Source: Anaplasma centrale str. Israel (GTDB lineage: Bacteria > Pseudomonadota > Alphaproteobacteria > Rickettsiales > Anaplasmataceae). From it: a DNA stretch of 64,000 nt. The stretch's first letter is position 1. The number at the start of each line of letters is the position of its first letter. The position numbers and the translations under genes were made by a program. The notes below the pieces were generated by a model. The model saw nothing but the letters and a program-made list of their open reading frames with translations. It did no database searches and was not told the origin of the DNA. The stretch covers positions 806,001-870,000 of the forward strand of contig NC_013532.1 of assembly GCF_000024505.1 (NCBI RefSeq), written 5' to 3'. Positions 27,390-39,165 of this stretch are shown one piece after another.

Positions 27390-28175
27390 ATGAGAGTATT
27401 ACTCACAAACGACGATGGCTTTGACTCCGTAGGCATGCGGGTTTTGAGGGATGTCGTGTCTGGGCATTTCGCTGAGGTGTGGGTGTCTGCACCTGCACGC
27501 GATTGCAGTGCTGCAAGCAGGGCACTAAGCGTTCGGACTCCCATTAAAACACATATGAGGGGAGAACGGGAATTTGTGGTGCACGGCACCCCCGCTGACA
27601 GCGCGGTGATTGGTATATGTGAGATGACTAGTACGGGTAAGCGGCCGGATTTGGTGATCTCTGGCATCAACTACGGAGCCAATACCGGGTTCACGGTACC
27701 GTACTCCGGCACTATTGCTGCAGCTGCTGCCGCATTCGATATCGGCGTTCCAGCAATTGCGATCAGCCAGCAATACAATGGCAAGCGCTGTGACAACAAT
27801 GTCGAAACGTCGTGGCAGAATTCTAGAAAATCGGTTATGGCTCTGGTTAGTCGGCTGTTGCGCGATACAATGTGGCATGGGAAGTGCGTCATGAGCATAA
27901 ATGTTCCGTACTCGGATGTGCAGGGAGTCAAGTTTGCCGGACATAGCTGCGACGATGGTCATATAAAATGGGATGGGCCATCGATGGAACGGCGCGAGAT
28001 CACAAGTGGCGACGGGCGCTGTGTATCGTACGTATTTGACGACATGAGATCACCGAATAGTAATGATAATGCGAGTGACACACAACTTTTGGAGCAAGGG
28101 TACATAGTGGTGACCCCTGTCGGTCACAGTATGACTGATCACGCAATTCTAGATAAGTATTGTGGGTTACAATAG
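27390..28175 (+). CDS. surE: 5'/3'-nucleotidase SurE
   Basis: SurE removes phosphate from nucleoside monophosphates and acts on short polyphosphate; it depends on a divalent metal. The N-terminus MRVLLTNDDGFDSVGM carries the metal-binding Asp pair of the family, and VSAPARDCSAASRALS, the conserved SGINYGANTG near residue 90 and PYSGTIAAA follow. The 261-residue length fits. ccmD starts at the base after its stop, so surE leads a unit with two cytochrome c maturation genes. No functional tie to them is known to me. Confidence 0.95.
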   Translation: MRVLLTNDDGFDSVGMRVLRDVVSGHFAEVWVSAPARDCSAASRALSVRTPIKTHMRGEREFVVHGTPADSAVIGICEMTSTGKRPDLVISGINYGANTGFTVPYSGTIAAAAAAFDIGVPAIAISQQYNGKRCDNNVETSWQNSRKSVMALVSRLLRDTMWHGKCVMSINVPYSDVQGVKFAGHSCDDGHIKWDGPSMERREITSGDGRCVSYVFDDMRSPNSNDNASDTQLLEQGYIVVTPVGHSMTDHAILDKYCGLQ

Positions 28176-28313
28176 ATGTATCCAGTGTACTTAGCGTATT
28201 CGCTTGGCTTCGCCGTATTGTTTCTCTTCGCGGCGTTTTTGGTTAGTGACTACTGCGGGGTTAGAAGGCTGCTTAGGAAGGTCATGACAATGGAAAATGA
28301 AGAGGAAACATAA
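28176..28313 (+). CDS. ccmD: Heme exporter protein D (CcmD), 45 residues
   Basis: A very short gene directly after surE. It encodes MYPVYLAYSLGFAVLFLFAA, one membrane helix with a Tyr-rich head, then a basic patch (RRLLRK) and an acidic tail, the standard layout of CcmD. CcmD is a small partner in releasing holo-CcmE from the CcmABC complex. Its stop overlaps the ccmE start by 17 bases, and ccmE is unmistakable, so context and topology support the call. The sequence itself is too short for a firm family match, so confidence is moderate. Confidence 0.7.
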   Translation: MYPVYLAYSLGFAVLFLFAAFLVSDYCGVRRLLRKVMTMENEEET

Positions 28314-28719
28314 GAGGTTACTTTTCGTCCTCGCGTCATTCTGTGCTGCGGGATGCGCGCTGCTGTTCATACTTTCCGAACTGCGAGAGAGCGTATCCTT
28401 CTTCTACACCACCAGCGAGTTGTTATCGGGCCCGCAGAGGGAGTCTAACCTACCGGTAAGGGTGGGCGGCATGGTGGTCAAGGGCAGTATAGCCAGAAGC
28501 ACCGACAGCATATCATTCGATCTGACGGATTTTACAACCGAGCTCAATGTGGTCTACTCTGGAATGCTCCCCCCGTTGTTCGGAGAGGGCGTAGGCGCGG
28601 TGGTAAAGGGAAGGTTGCTACATGGAAAGTTTGTGGCAGATGAGGTGTTGGCAAAGCATGACGAAAAGTATATGCCAAAAAAATATACCATCCCAAAGGC
28701 CTTGCCTGAACCGAAATAG
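28297..28719 (+). CDS. ccmE: Cytochrome c maturation heme chaperone CcmE
   Basis: CcmE carries heme covalently across the periplasm to the cytochrome c heme lyase. The 140-residue protein begins with a basic head and one membrane anchor (about residues 8-27), followed by an OB-fold domain (VRVGGMVVKGSI onward). The heme-binding His lies in LAKHDEKYMP near residue 121, the defining motif. The start overlaps ccmD by 17 bases. Other ccm genes are not in the window. Confidence 0.95.
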   Translation: MKRKHKRLLFVLASFCAAGCALLFILSELRESVSFFYTTSELLSGPQRESNLPVRVGGMVVKGSIARSTDSISFDLTDFTTELNVVYSGMLPPLFGEGVGAVVKGRLLHGKFVADEVLAKHDEKYMPKKYTIPKALPEPK

Positions 28720-28761
28720 ACATTCATCCATACGGCCAAAAAGCCCCAAAATGGGCCGCGA

Positions 28762-28786
28762 CCACAACATCCCGGGCACGTTGTGG
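28762..28786. terminator. Hairpin between convergent ccmE and pyrF
   Basis: A perfect 7-bp stem CCACAAC/GTTGTGG with an 11-base loop lies in the 92-base gap between converging genes and could serve both directions. No T-run flanks it on either strand. Confidence 0.35.
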
Positions 28787-28811
28787 ACACATTGTCGCAA
28801 TCGAAGCAGAA

Positions 28812-29498
28812 TCAGTGCACCCCTATAGAGCGGAGAATTTCGTCAATCGCGGCTAATGGATCAGGGCTTTGGGTCACAGGACGGCCAACAACTAAATAGT
28901 TCGCTCCATCTGACAGCGCATCCATGGGTGTTTTTGTCCGTTTTTGATCATCAACTCCAGAATTAAAGCGAATTCCGGGAACAACAAGCGTAATGTCCGG
29001 ATATCTGCCACGTATCACACCGACTTCATGGGCAGAACATACCACAGCTCGCAACCCGGCATCCACAGCCAGGCCTACCAGCCTCATGACGTGAGATTCC
29101 AAAGACTCATGTATTCCGAAATCTATGAAGTCATCGCCGCCAATGCTCGTCAAAACCGTAACCCCGGCAAGAAGTATATTTGTATCAGACAAGGCATCAG
29201 CCGCGGCGCGCATCATGTCCTTCCCCCCACTCACGTGAATGGTAAGCATGGCAATATTTAAGTCTTTGACCGAATGTATGGCCCTAACCACCGTATTTGG
29301 GATATCATGAAGCTTTAGGTCAAGAAACACGGGTACGCCGAGCTCAATTACCTGCCGCACACCAGTAATACCGTATGCAGTGAAGAACTCCAGCCCCAAT
29401 TTTACCATGGCAACCTTGCCGGATATCGCCTTAGTCACCTCAAGTGCGCGGGTGATATCCATCATATCCAGCGCACAAATTATCGGACTACTGCGCAT
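28812..29498 (-). CDS. pyrF: Orotidine 5'-phosphate decarboxylase
   Basis: PyrF converts OMP to UMP, the last step of de novo pyrimidine synthesis. The ATG at 29498 ([11 protein letters not shown], 228 residues) fits the family and overlaps the tatD stop by 11 bases; the longer frame adds 11 atypical residues. The catalytic block [11 protein letters not shown] is intact near residue 60, and the C-terminal phosphate loop [14 protein letters not shown] is present. It is coupled to the upstream tatD gene. Confidence 0.96.
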
Positions 29499-30282
29499 TG
29501 TAGTGACGTGAACACTTGTCAAAAAGTGCAAAGAAGTTTTTGGTGGTAATCTCGCTCACAACCTCTACAGTCTCCCCCCAAATTTGTGCCAAGCATTCTA
29601 CAACAAGCTTCGTCATTGCCGGGGAATTTTTTTTACCTCGGTGAGGCTCCGGACACAAAAACGGAGAGTCTGTCTCCACCAAGACCCTGTCCCTGGGCAC
29701 AAACTTGGCGATCTCCCTGAGGGATGCGGCATTCTTAAAGGTCAGTATGCCGGAGAACGATATATATAGTCCGGTATCCAGCGAGCTCCTCGCAAGCTCC
29801 ATAGACGAGGCGAAGCAATGCATCACGCCCTTAAACGCCCCTGCCCTCATTTCGGAGGCGCAAATCTCCGCCATTTTCGCATCGGCATTTCTGGAATGAA
29901 TGATTACCGGCAAACCCAACTCCCTCGCTGCGGAAATGTGGGCCACAAAATTTTTTTCCTGGCAGTCCGCGCCATCCTCACATCTATAAAAGTCAAGCCC
30001 AGTTTCTCCCAACCCGATGACTTTCTCCCCCCTAGCTAATTCGATCAAATCTTCAGCGGAAACTGACTCTCCTTCCGCGGAGTTGCATGGATGCACCCCC
30101 ACCGACGCATAGACCTGCTTATGGTTACTGGAAATTTTTAGCAGCGTTGGGAATTCGCTCAGCGTAGTGCAAACGGTCTGCATGAGCGCCACACCGGCAT
30201 CTGTGGCCTGCTTCACCACATCTTGTATCACAGAATCATCAAAGTGATTGAGGTGGCAGTGCGAATCTACGATCACATCCAA
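29488..30282 (-). CDS. tatD: TatD-family metal-dependent deoxyribonuclease
   Basis: A TIM-barrel metal-dependent hydrolase of the TatD/YcfH family, likely a 3'-5' DNase. All metal ligands are visible: [10 protein letters not shown] at residue 6, [11 protein letters not shown] near 92, IIHSRNAD near 128, HCFAS near 153 and ETDSPF near 203. The 264-residue length is standard. It is transcribed ahead of pyrF with overlapping ends. The name is historical and does not imply a role in Tat export. Confidence 0.94.
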
Positions 30283-30576
30283 ACCCGGCCGAAGAGCTGC
30301 CGTATTCTAACACGTATCCACAGAGACACAACACCGCTCCGCCTCGCAAAACGCGCAGTTGGCCATCTAAACAAGCCGGTTGGTGCGGCAAGCCAGTGCA
30401 CATAAGCTCGCTGGTAGCATTAACATCAACGTAGCGTGACGCACTTCGGCCGCATTTGCGTCGCACTCTACCCCCACATATACGGCAAGACACGTTTATT
30501 ATCGCTCAGAACCTGAGTCGCATACCACAAATGGTTGAGAACCAGCGTGCACGGCCATGCGGAAATTTGGCGGGTT

Positions 30577-33051
30577 TTATTTCGTCACAATATTCACAAC
30601 CCTGCCAGGCACAAAGTAAATGTTGCGCACTTCTTTATCACCAAGCTTGCGCTGCGCAACCTTCAGCGCCTCCGCTTTTACCTCTTCGCCATCGCATTGG
30701 GCACCCACTTTAAGCGTACTACACAGCTTGCCATTCACTTGCACCGCAATCGTGACGAGATCTTCAGTCAACAAATCTTCTCGCGCAGACGGCCACTGTC
30801 TGTTACATAACATACCTTCGCCTCCTATGCGCTCCCATAACTTTTCGGCTATGTGGGGAATAAATGGCTCCATCACCCTGAGCAAAATACATACCGATTC
30901 ATTGATTACTTGCTGGCTCACGCCACACTTTACCATCTCAAAAACCGTGTTGCTCATCTCCCTAAATTTGGCAACCGCACAGTTGAGCCTGCAGTGCTCC
31001 ATATCCGCACTTAGACCCCGGAGAAGCTTGTGTATGCCTGACAGATAGACGCGGTCTTCAGCTTTCACGTCAGCAGTATCAAAATCTGCGCCTATGGAGC
31101 TATTGTCCTCAAACAACCTCCATAACCGCTCCAAGTATCGCCATGCACCCTCTACCCCAACATCTGACCACTCGATGTCGCGCTCAGGTGGAGTGTCAGA
31201 CAGCATAAATAACCTCACGGTGTCGGCCCCGTATTTTTTTATGATGTGGCTGGGATCCACAACATTTTTCTTCGACTTGCTCATCTTTTCAACTTTCCCG
31301 CGCTGTACGGCCTCGCCGTCACGGATCATGCGTTGCGCGTCCTCTGGAAACAAGTAGTTCCCCGCTGCATCTCTATATACGGAGTGGCAAACCATACCCT
31401 GCGTGATCAAATTGCGAAAAGGCTCCTCCACCGCTAAATGTCCACATTTCTTGAGTGCTCTGCAGAAAAATCTCGCGTAAAGTAAATGTAATACGGCATG
31501 CTCCACTCCACCTATATAATAGTCTACGGGCAGCAATTTGTTGCAGTCGGCTGCGTTGATGCCTCCTTGCTCGCTACAGAACGCCGCAAAGTACCAGGAT
31601 GACTCAAAAAATGTATCAAAAGTATCTGTCTCGCGCTGGGCGCTTGATTGGCATTTTGGGCATTGAACATGCTTCCATGTAGGATGATGATCTAGAGGAT
31701 TCCCCCCCCTTGAAAAATCCACCTCCTCGGGCAAAGAGATGGGCAGATCCTGCCTATCCACCGGCACTATACCACACTTCTCGCAGTGTACTACCGGAAT
31801 TGGGCACCCCCAATAGCGCTGCCTGGATATGCCCCAATCATGCAAACGGTAGTTCGTAACCCGCCTACAGCCGCCCATAGACTCTAGTTTTTGTATCATG
31901 GCATTCCGAGCTGCATCAACTCTGAGGCCGTTCAGAAATTCAGAGTTCCTATACGTGCCATCCCCAGAATAAGCCTCCTTCTGCAGGTCATATTGCACAC
32001 CATCATCGGGAAATACTACCTGGTATATGTCGAGGCCATGCGCGACCGCGAATTCAAAATCCCGTTGATCGTGTGCAGGACACCCAAAAACCGCACCCGT
32101 GCCGTATTCTGACAGCACATAGTTTGCAGCGTAGATCGGTAGTTTACGGTCCAGAAGCGGGTGCGTAGCAAAAAGCCCGGTATCTGCACCAATTTTCTGC
32201 TTTTCCTCATCACCTGAACATTCAATAATGCCGCGCACACGCGTAGAAAAGTCCTCATCAGTGACATGCCGTAATATAGGATGCTCGGCCGATACTGCAC
32301 AAAAAGATGCCCCAAATAGCATATGCGGCATTGTGGAAAATACTTCCAGTTTCTGTCCACAGCTGGTTGCAAACTCGAGAATAACTCCCTCAGTCTTGCC
32401 TATCCACCGCTCTTGCATGAGCTTGACCTTCTCCGGCCAGCCATCAAGGGTTTTTAGCCCGTCAAGCAGGCTGTCGGCAAAATCGGTAATTTTTAGAAAC
32501 CATTGGGACAGTTTTCGACGCTCAATTTTTGCACCAGACCGCCAGCCCCTGCCGTCTACAACCTGTTCGTTAGCCAGTACTGTGTTGTCTACCGGATCCC
32601 AATTTACCCAGGATTCTTTACGGTAGGCCAGACCGTGCTGCAAGAAATCTAGAAAAAAAGCCTGCTCGTGTTTGTAATAGTCTTCCTTGCAGGTGGCAAT
32701 CTCTCTATCCCAATTGTACGAGATGCCAATAGATTTCAATTGCTTGCGCATAGACTCTATATTGCGCTCGGTCCACACCGCGGGGTTGACTCCGTATGAC
32801 AGCGCAGCATTTTCTGCAGGAAGCCCAAACGCATCCCACCCTATGGGATGCAGAACTTTGAGCCCATGCGCGCGTTTGTACCTTGCGATCACATCGCCAA
32901 TTGCGTAGTTGCGTATGTGCCCCATGTGGATATTTCCAGAGGGGTAAGGAAACATCCCCAAAACATAGCAGTTTATTCCATCATTCCCCGCAATTTTAAA
33001 ATCCCACCGCTTTTGTATTTCTTGCTCGACAAGCTTGAAGTTATAACCCAT
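30577..33051 (-). CDS. leuS: Leucyl-tRNA synthetase
   Basis: LeuS charges tRNA-Leu. I start at the ATG at 33051 ([16 protein letters not shown], 824 residues); the frame extends 5 codons further to a TTG that is less likely. Class I signatures are intact: [16 protein letters not shown] near residue 35 and [12 protein letters not shown] near 595. The CP1 editing domain includes the [15 protein letters not shown] block near 310. A zinc-knuckle-like CEKC and CPKC pair is present around 430-465. It is a single gene with a 294-base gap before tatD. Confidence 0.97.
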   Translation of the reverse strand: MGYNFKLVEQEIQKRWDFKIAGNDGINCYVLGMFPYPSGNIHMGHIRNYAIGDVIARYKRAHGLKVLHPIGWDAFGLPAENAALSYGVNPAVWTERNIESMRKQLKSIGISYNWDREIATCKEDYYKHEQAFFLDFLQHGLAYRKESWVNWDPVDNTVLANEQVVDGRGWRSGAKIERRKLSQWFLKITDFADSLLDGLKTLDGWPEKVKLMQERWIGKTEGVILEFATSCGQKLEVFSTMPHMLFGASFCAVSAEHPILRHVTDEDFSTRVRGIIECSGDEEKQKIGADTGLFATHPLLDRKLPIYAANYVLSEYGTGAVFGCPAHDQRDFEFAVAHGLDIYQVVFPDDGVQYDLQKEAYSGDGTYRNSEFLNGLRVDAARNAMIQKLESMGGCRRVTNYRLHDWGISRQRYWGCPIPVVHCEKCGIVPVDRQDLPISLPEEVDFSRGGNPLDHHPTWKHVQCPKCQSSAQRETDTFDTFFESSWYFAAFCSEQGGINAADCNKLLPVDYYIGGVEHAVLHLLYARFFCRALKKCGHLAVEEPFRNLITQGMVCHSVYRDAAGNYLFPEDAQRMIRDGEAVQRGKVEKMSKSKKNVVDPSHIIKKYGADTVRLFMLSDTPPERDIEWSDVGVEGAWRYLERLWRLFEDNSSIGADFDTADVKAEDRVYLSGIHKLLRGLSADMEHCRLNCAVAKFREMSNTVFEMVKCGVSQQVINESVCILLRVMEPFIPHIAEKLWERIGGEGMLCNRQWPSAREDLLTEDLVTIAVQVNGKLCSTLKVGAQCDGEEVKAEALKVAQRKLGDKEVRNIYFVPGRVVNIVTK

Positions 33052-33448
33052 ACCAAAAAATTCCAACCCGCTGACAAATCAACATGCCGTTCAGATTATA
33101 AACGTTATGCCTACTAAGTACATCACAACCTGACATATAAAAATATGCAACCATAGCATACAAACTCTACGCCGGAATGCATCTTTGCCATGCACAAGTG
33201 TGTGCACTGTTAGTATATAACTGTCATAAGAATCACAACCCTAAGCAGAGGCTGATTTGCTTGGCGCAACAAGTTTGACCTATGCTTTATTAGAAAATTA
33301 ATCAATTGTATATAAATATGATACCATTCTACATAAGCTATAGTCGCAGCGTTGTTAGATAAGCATCGGATCGGCTGTTGATATGCCCCTCGTTGTATAA
33401 AAATAGTCGCAAAAAGATATAAATTCCAAGTACCGGATGGAGAGTTCT
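33052..33448. other. AT-rich divergent spacer between leuS and the HTH regulator
   Basis: About 400 bases. The segment 33275-33340 is unusually AT-rich for this window and carries the proposed regulator promoter. It must also hold the leuS promoter on the minus strand, which I could not pin down. No RNA gene is recognised. Confidence 0.4.
33275..33302 (+). promoter_or_regulatory. Possible promoter of the HTH regulator
   Basis: TTGACC (33275-33280), a 16-base spacer, then ATTAAT (33297-33302, 4 of 6). The leader would be about 140 bases, with AT-rich sequence containing TATATAAATATGAT just downstream. Confidence 0.4.
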
Positions 33449-33772
33449 ATGATAGAAAAGCATGCACCCAATGGACAAAAGATAAAGCCTCAAATCTTGG
33501 GCATAATAAAGGAAATCATACACAAAAGTCAGTGGAACCAGATAGCTGCGGCTAAGGTGCTCGGGGTGGATCAACCAAAAGTCTCCCAGATAATTAACGG
33601 CAAGGCAGCAGGTTTCTCCCTAGAAAGACTGCTGGTGTTCCTACTCAGGTTGCACTGCAAGATAGAACTTTCAGTCTCAATGAGAAAGACTGGGCTCTCA
33701 AACACGGAAGAACAAGTCACAGACAACCTAGATGCAATAAACTTGATAGTACTGTCGAGAGACGACTACTAA
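33449..33772 (+). CDS. XRE/HigA-like helix-turn-helix regulator, orphan
   Basis: A small DNA-binding protein of about 107 residues from the ATG at 33449, which has GGAGAG just upstream; an ATG 12 bases earlier lacks a ribosome site. The HTH covers IHKSQWNQIAAAKVLGVDQP and KVSQIINGKAAGFSLERLL, the layout of HigA/XRE antitoxin-like proteins that bind as dimers. No toxin gene is adjacent: upstream is an AT-rich spacer and downstream a non-coding gap. It may therefore be a stand-alone transcription factor. Similar small HTH proteins exist across Rickettsiales; target genes are unknown. Confidence 0.8.
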   Translation: MIEKHAPNGQKIKPQILGIIKEIIHKSQWNQIAAAKVLGVDQPKVSQIINGKAAGFSLERLLVFLLRLHCKIELSVSMRKTGLSNTEEQVTDNLDAINLIVLSRDDY

Positions 33773-34118
33773 TGCGTGAAAGTCTCTCCTTTGCGTAGCA
33801 ATCAAGTGCCCGTCTGTGAGTAGCGTTACCTCCTGATGGGATCAATAGTATCATTTTCCTACATAGGCGCGAGTCACGATTAGTCGGTGGTGCGTCGTAT
33901 AAAACAACAGCCCGTGTGTGCATTAGTAATGACACATACATTCCACCCAGCCCTCATGGTGTGCTAAAGCCTGCGACACCCAACACAACCGTGCGGCAGC
34001 TAGAGCACGCATCCTTACACAGTGCTGCTAGCATGGCCTTTATGGCAAGGTATTGTGTTGCAACATGGGTAATGGACCGGTATAATCCAGCCAAGGTGTT
34101 TTACATTTGTGGTATAGA
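33773..34118. other. Intergenic stretch before rpoZ
   Basis: 346 bases. I see no gene, tRNA or clear hairpin. Short open frames here have no family likeness. Confidence 0.4.
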
Positions 34119-34508
34119 ATGCAGGAAGGGGATTCTGAATATTTTACCTGTCACGACGGCAATAGATTCAGACTGGTGATCCTAGCCAGCCAGAGGGCTC
34201 ATGAGCTAAGCTCAGGGGCATGCACTGCGGTTGCACGCAGGGGAGACAAAAACACGGTGGTTGCCCTGCGCGAGATAGTTGGCAAACAGCTGGACCTCGC
34301 TGCAGTTTTTAGGCTGGCAGTAAATAGGTGCAAAAAGTATCTTGAAGAGTTTACCAACGCGAGGGAGCTTGCTGCTGCGCGCAGTCAAGTATCTTCCAAG
34401 AGCGCGCCGGGCCAAGAGATAGGTAAGAGCTTCAGGGAAAAAGATCCCAGTTCCGCATTCCTTGATCAGGAGAAGTTCCTCTCAGGAGGTGGCGAGGAGG
34501 GCTTTTAG
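34119..34508 (+). CDS. rpoZ: DNA-directed RNA polymerase omega subunit
   Basis: Omega assists RNA polymerase assembly by chaperoning the beta-prime subunit. The ATG at 34119 (MQEGDSEYFTCHDG, 129 residues) is preferred to a TTG four codons earlier. The core NRFRLVILASQRAHELSSG and RRGDKNTVVALREI (about residues 16-58) is the family signature. The C-terminal half is a variable polar extension, slightly longer than in E. coli (91 residues). The usual spoT or gmk neighbours are absent. Confidence 0.9.
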   Translation: MQEGDSEYFTCHDGNRFRLVILASQRAHELSSGACTAVARRGDKNTVVALREIVGKQLDLAAVFRLAVNRCKKYLEEFTNARELAAARSQVSSKSAPGQEIGKSFREKDPSSAFLDQEKFLSGGGEEGF

Positions 34509-34612
34509 CAAGCAACGTACGTACGCCCAGCGGTTCGTACAGATCGCTGGTGTGGGGTTTTTGTCTCTTTGCCAGTTGCACGAGATGGTGCTTAGCGAGT
34601 TTGGTACCCATC

Positions 34613-35239
34613 ATGGATAAACGTGAGCTGGATGGTTTTGGCCTTGATGATGATCGGTGGTGGAAATCTGTTGCTGAGCTTGCTCGCCCCATCACCGGAA
34701 GTAAGGGGGGAGCCGCTGGCAAGAAGTTGGTGAGCGCGATCAGGTCTGGAAGCGGGCCTATGGGCCGTGTGGGCGGATGCAGTGAGCATGTGCATATCCA
34801 AGAAGTGAGTGCAGTCACAACCCAGGGCGTGGCAGTCGGGGGTCAAGTCCGGAGGCGTGTATCGCCGGGTGGGCTGTATGCCTGCACAGAAGAGTCTGGG
34901 TTGTTTTCCAGTATAGATGCCGGAACCAAGGCTAGAGTTGACAGGGGAAAGTATCCGATAGATAAGGTCATAGATCTGCACGGACACAGCGAGGCCTCCG
35001 CACGTGATAGTCTGGTGGAGTTTGTAAAGAGCAGTTTTCAATCTGGGCACAGGTGCATACGCGTTATCACAGGATGGGGAAGCAAAAATTCCGGCAATAA
35101 CAGCATCAAAAGCAATTTACACAGGTGGTTACAGCTGGACTCCATAGTTGATATGGTGCTCTACTACAGGCAGGCAATTCCCGCACATGGGGGAAAAGGC
35201 GCATTTTATATCCTATTGAGAACAAACAAGAAGGCGTGA
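34613..35239 (+). CDS. Smr-domain (MutS2 C-terminal-like) protein
   Basis: The start is set at the ATG at 34613 (MDKRELDGFGLDDD, 208 residues). The N-terminal half is low in recognisable structure. The C-terminal half (about 115-208) is an Smr domain with the hallmark IDLHGHSEASARDSLVEF, VITGWGS and the HGGKGAFYILL end block. Stand-alone Smr proteins in alphaproteobacteria are predicted endonucleases or RNA-binding quality-control factors; the exact role here is unknown. It follows rpoZ by about 100 bases. Confidence 0.88.
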   Translation: MDKRELDGFGLDDDRWWKSVAELARPITGSKGGAAGKKLVSAIRSGSGPMGRVGGCSEHVHIQEVSAVTTQGVAVGGQVRRRVSPGGLYACTEESGLFSSIDAGTKARVDRGKYPIDKVIDLHGHSEASARDSLVEFVKSSFQSGHRCIRVITGWGSKNSGNNSIKSNLHRWLQLDSIVDMVLYYRQAIPAHGGKGAFYILLRTNKKA

Positions 35240-35256
35240 CGCCTGTTCTATCCTAA

Positions 35257-37086
<1,830 letters not shown>

Positions 37087-37133
37087 GCTGCAGTCGCGAG
37101 GAAGCCGCTGTATCGAAAAATTGCTAGCAGGCG

Positions 37134-37805
37134 TCAGGCTGAAGCCATTGTAGACGCGTGCCGGTCCAGCGTGCTGCGCATCGCGAGTTTTTTCCTCGCA
37201 ACTTGGAAGCGGTGCCTGCCGGCATTTAAGCTCCCTACAATTTGCAGTACGCTCTTCAGTACCTCTCCTTTGCGCTCACCACAATTTACATAAAAATCGG
37301 CAAAGTTGCGCCTACTCCCGCGCGGCATTTGCAAAGAGAGTAAAAACTCTATCTCTCGCTCCGAAAGGCCACGTTGCCTCAGTCTATGCCATTGCAGGGA
37401 TTTATGAACGTCAACATTTATAACGAAGTCACAACATCGCCAGAATCCCGCCTCCAGCAGCAAAGGAACATCCAACACCGCATAATCGCGCCCTATTTTA
37501 CTCTGCTCCAGAATGAATTTACGTTGTTGCCTCAACACAATGGAGTGCACAATGGACTGAAATTCCAGCCACAATGGGCCATAAGAAAAAAAATGCTTGG
37601 ACAGCCTCTCCCGAGAAACCACCCCGTTGCATATGCAATCAGGGAAATACTTGGCTACCAAGCCAGTGATTGTAGCATCACCGGAATACATGCTATGTAC
37701 AATTTTGTCGGCATCAAAAACGGCAGCGTTGCAAGATTGGGCAAACATGGCAGCCACCGTGCTCTTACCTGAACCCGCGCCTCCACTAAGCCCAAAAACT
37801 ATCAT
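37134..37805 (-). CDS. coaE: Dephospho-CoA kinase
   Basis: CoaE phosphorylates dephospho-CoA, the last step of CoA synthesis. The start is set at the ATG at 37805 (MIVFGLSGGAGSGKST, 223 residues), which places the P-loop at the very N-terminus as in the family; the longer frame adds 15 residues. FDADKIVHSMYS near 38 and the DVPLLLEAGFW block near 110 are conserved. It converges with thiC across a 47-base gap. Confidence 0.94.
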   Translation of the reverse strand: MIVFGLSGGAGSGKSTVAAMFAQSCNAAVFDADKIVHSMYSGDATITGLVAKYFPDCICNGVVSRERLSKHFFSYGPLWLEFQSIVHSIVLRQQRKFILEQSKIGRDYAVLDVPLLLEAGFWRCCDFVINVDVHKSLQWHRLRQRGLSEREIEFLLSLQMPRGSRRNFADFYVNCGERKGEVLKSVLQIVGSLNAGRHRFQVARKKLAMRSTLDRHASTMASA

Positions 37806-38571
37806 ATGAGCACCATACATTACAGTACCGATATACCACAGCAGACGCATAGCACACTAGACATAACGCGCTACTATGCCATAACTGCCATAACCGCATG
37901 CGTTCCGATGGAGCCCCTAAGCAGTCCTGGACCGTGGCAGCGTTTGAATCTAAGTACATCTTTTCGGCGCAATAGCCCAGGAGGAGTGCGCCCTTAAGCC
38001 AAAAGTTTGCCAGACATTACAGCAGCCAAACGTGCATAACTGGCTAACCGCGGACGGGAGGCATTATGTAAATCTTCGATGGGGCACAGTTAAATAAGCG
38101 CAGAGATTGGTCCCACACCATGGGGATGCACGAAGCTATTTTCGCGATATAAAACGCATGTTACTTTGAATTATTGAACGAATCTGTAAGCATCTAGGAC
38201 GTGCTGCACCTGTTGTAATCGTTGTAACCGTGAGGTGTGACAGTGTGGCGCACATAGTGGCCCTGGTGGGAACACGCAACAAATTCCTGGACCCATGCAA
38301 CTGGTTTGCATCCACACAGTTGAGCATTAGTGCGTACCTGTTGTAACATCAAGGATATGAGCCCTCGCGGCCGAGGCGGTTTTTGGTTGCTCGTATAATC
38401 TAATAGGCAACATCATCAATGGTCGTGTGTGCGGCGTGCAAGTGCGGCCCGGTCACATGTTGAAAAGCGTGCATTTTTCCACTAAAGTGCTGTACCCGTG
38501 GCTGGTTTTTTCGTGGACAAGCGGTGCAGTAACATCTCACCGATGCCAGGTTTGTGTTGTAATGTTGTAAA
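37806..38571. other. 766-base non-coding stretch with repeated GTTGTAA motifs
   Basis: The largest gene-free stretch between confident genes in the window. All six frames are broken into short pieces with no family likeness. Five direct copies of GTTGTAA occur on the plus strand at 38212, 38221, 38340, 38556 and 38564, two pairs of which are nearly abutting (start spacing 9 and 8 bases). The last pair ends immediately before the tsaC ATG. No tRNA, rRNA, RNase P, tmRNA or SRP RNA core was recognised. Confidence 0.6.
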
Positions 38572-39165
38572 ATGCAGCGAGTTGTTGAAGCACTGAGGAA
38601 AGAGCAGATAGTCTGCTTCCCGACCGATACTCTATACGCCCTGGCATGCAGCGCATTGAGCGCAAATTCCGTGCAGCGGCTATATGAAATCAAGAGGCGC
38701 CAATATCACAAGCCCATACCCATACTGCTGAATAGCTTGGCCGCGATCAGAAAATTTGCCTCACTTAAGGACGAGGACTGGGGTATAATCGAGCGCCTAT
38801 CGCCCGGGCCAGTCACGTTTGTGGTGCCGTTGCATGACACCCAAAGTTTGCCAGGTGAGTTTTTTAGAGGTACCGTTGGCGTGCGGATACCAGACCACGC
38901 AATGGCCCGCACAATATTGGAAGAGTTTGGAGGGCCGGTAGCCGCTACCAGCGCAAATCTGTCTGGGATGCCGGGTGCAAGACGCGCTATGGAAATCCCA
39001 CAGGAAATACGTGACTGTGTGTCAGAGCTTATGGAAGATGATTCTGCAGTTGGTGGCATGTGCTCTACAGTCTTCGATGTACAATCGCGTAAGGTATTGA
39101 GAATCGGCATGTTTTCTGAGCACAAAATTGCTGGTATTGTTAGGTCTTGCGGGGGAACATCGTAA
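38572..39165 (+). CDS. tsaC: Threonylcarbamoyl-AMP synthase (Sua5/YciO/YrdC family)
   Basis: TsaC makes threonylcarbamoyl-AMP for the t6A37 modification of ANN-decoding tRNAs. The 197-residue protein begins MQRVVEALRKEQIVCFPTDT, then TLYALACSA, IKRRQYHKPIPIL (nucleotide binding), SPGPVTFVV and VAATSANLSG, all typical of YrdC. It lacks the Sua5 C-terminal domain. The ATG lies one base after a GTTGTAA pair. Its TAA overlaps the holB ATG (TAATG), so the two are translationally coupled. Confidence 0.94.
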   Translation: MQRVVEALRKEQIVCFPTDTLYALACSALSANSVQRLYEIKRRQYHKPIPILLNSLAAIRKFASLKDEDWGIIERLSPGPVTFVVPLHDTQSLPGEFFRGTVGVRIPDHAMARTILEEFGGPVAATSANLSGMPGARRAMEIPQEIRDCVSELMEDDSAVGGMCSTVFDVQSRKVLRIGMFSEHKIAGIVRSCGGTS

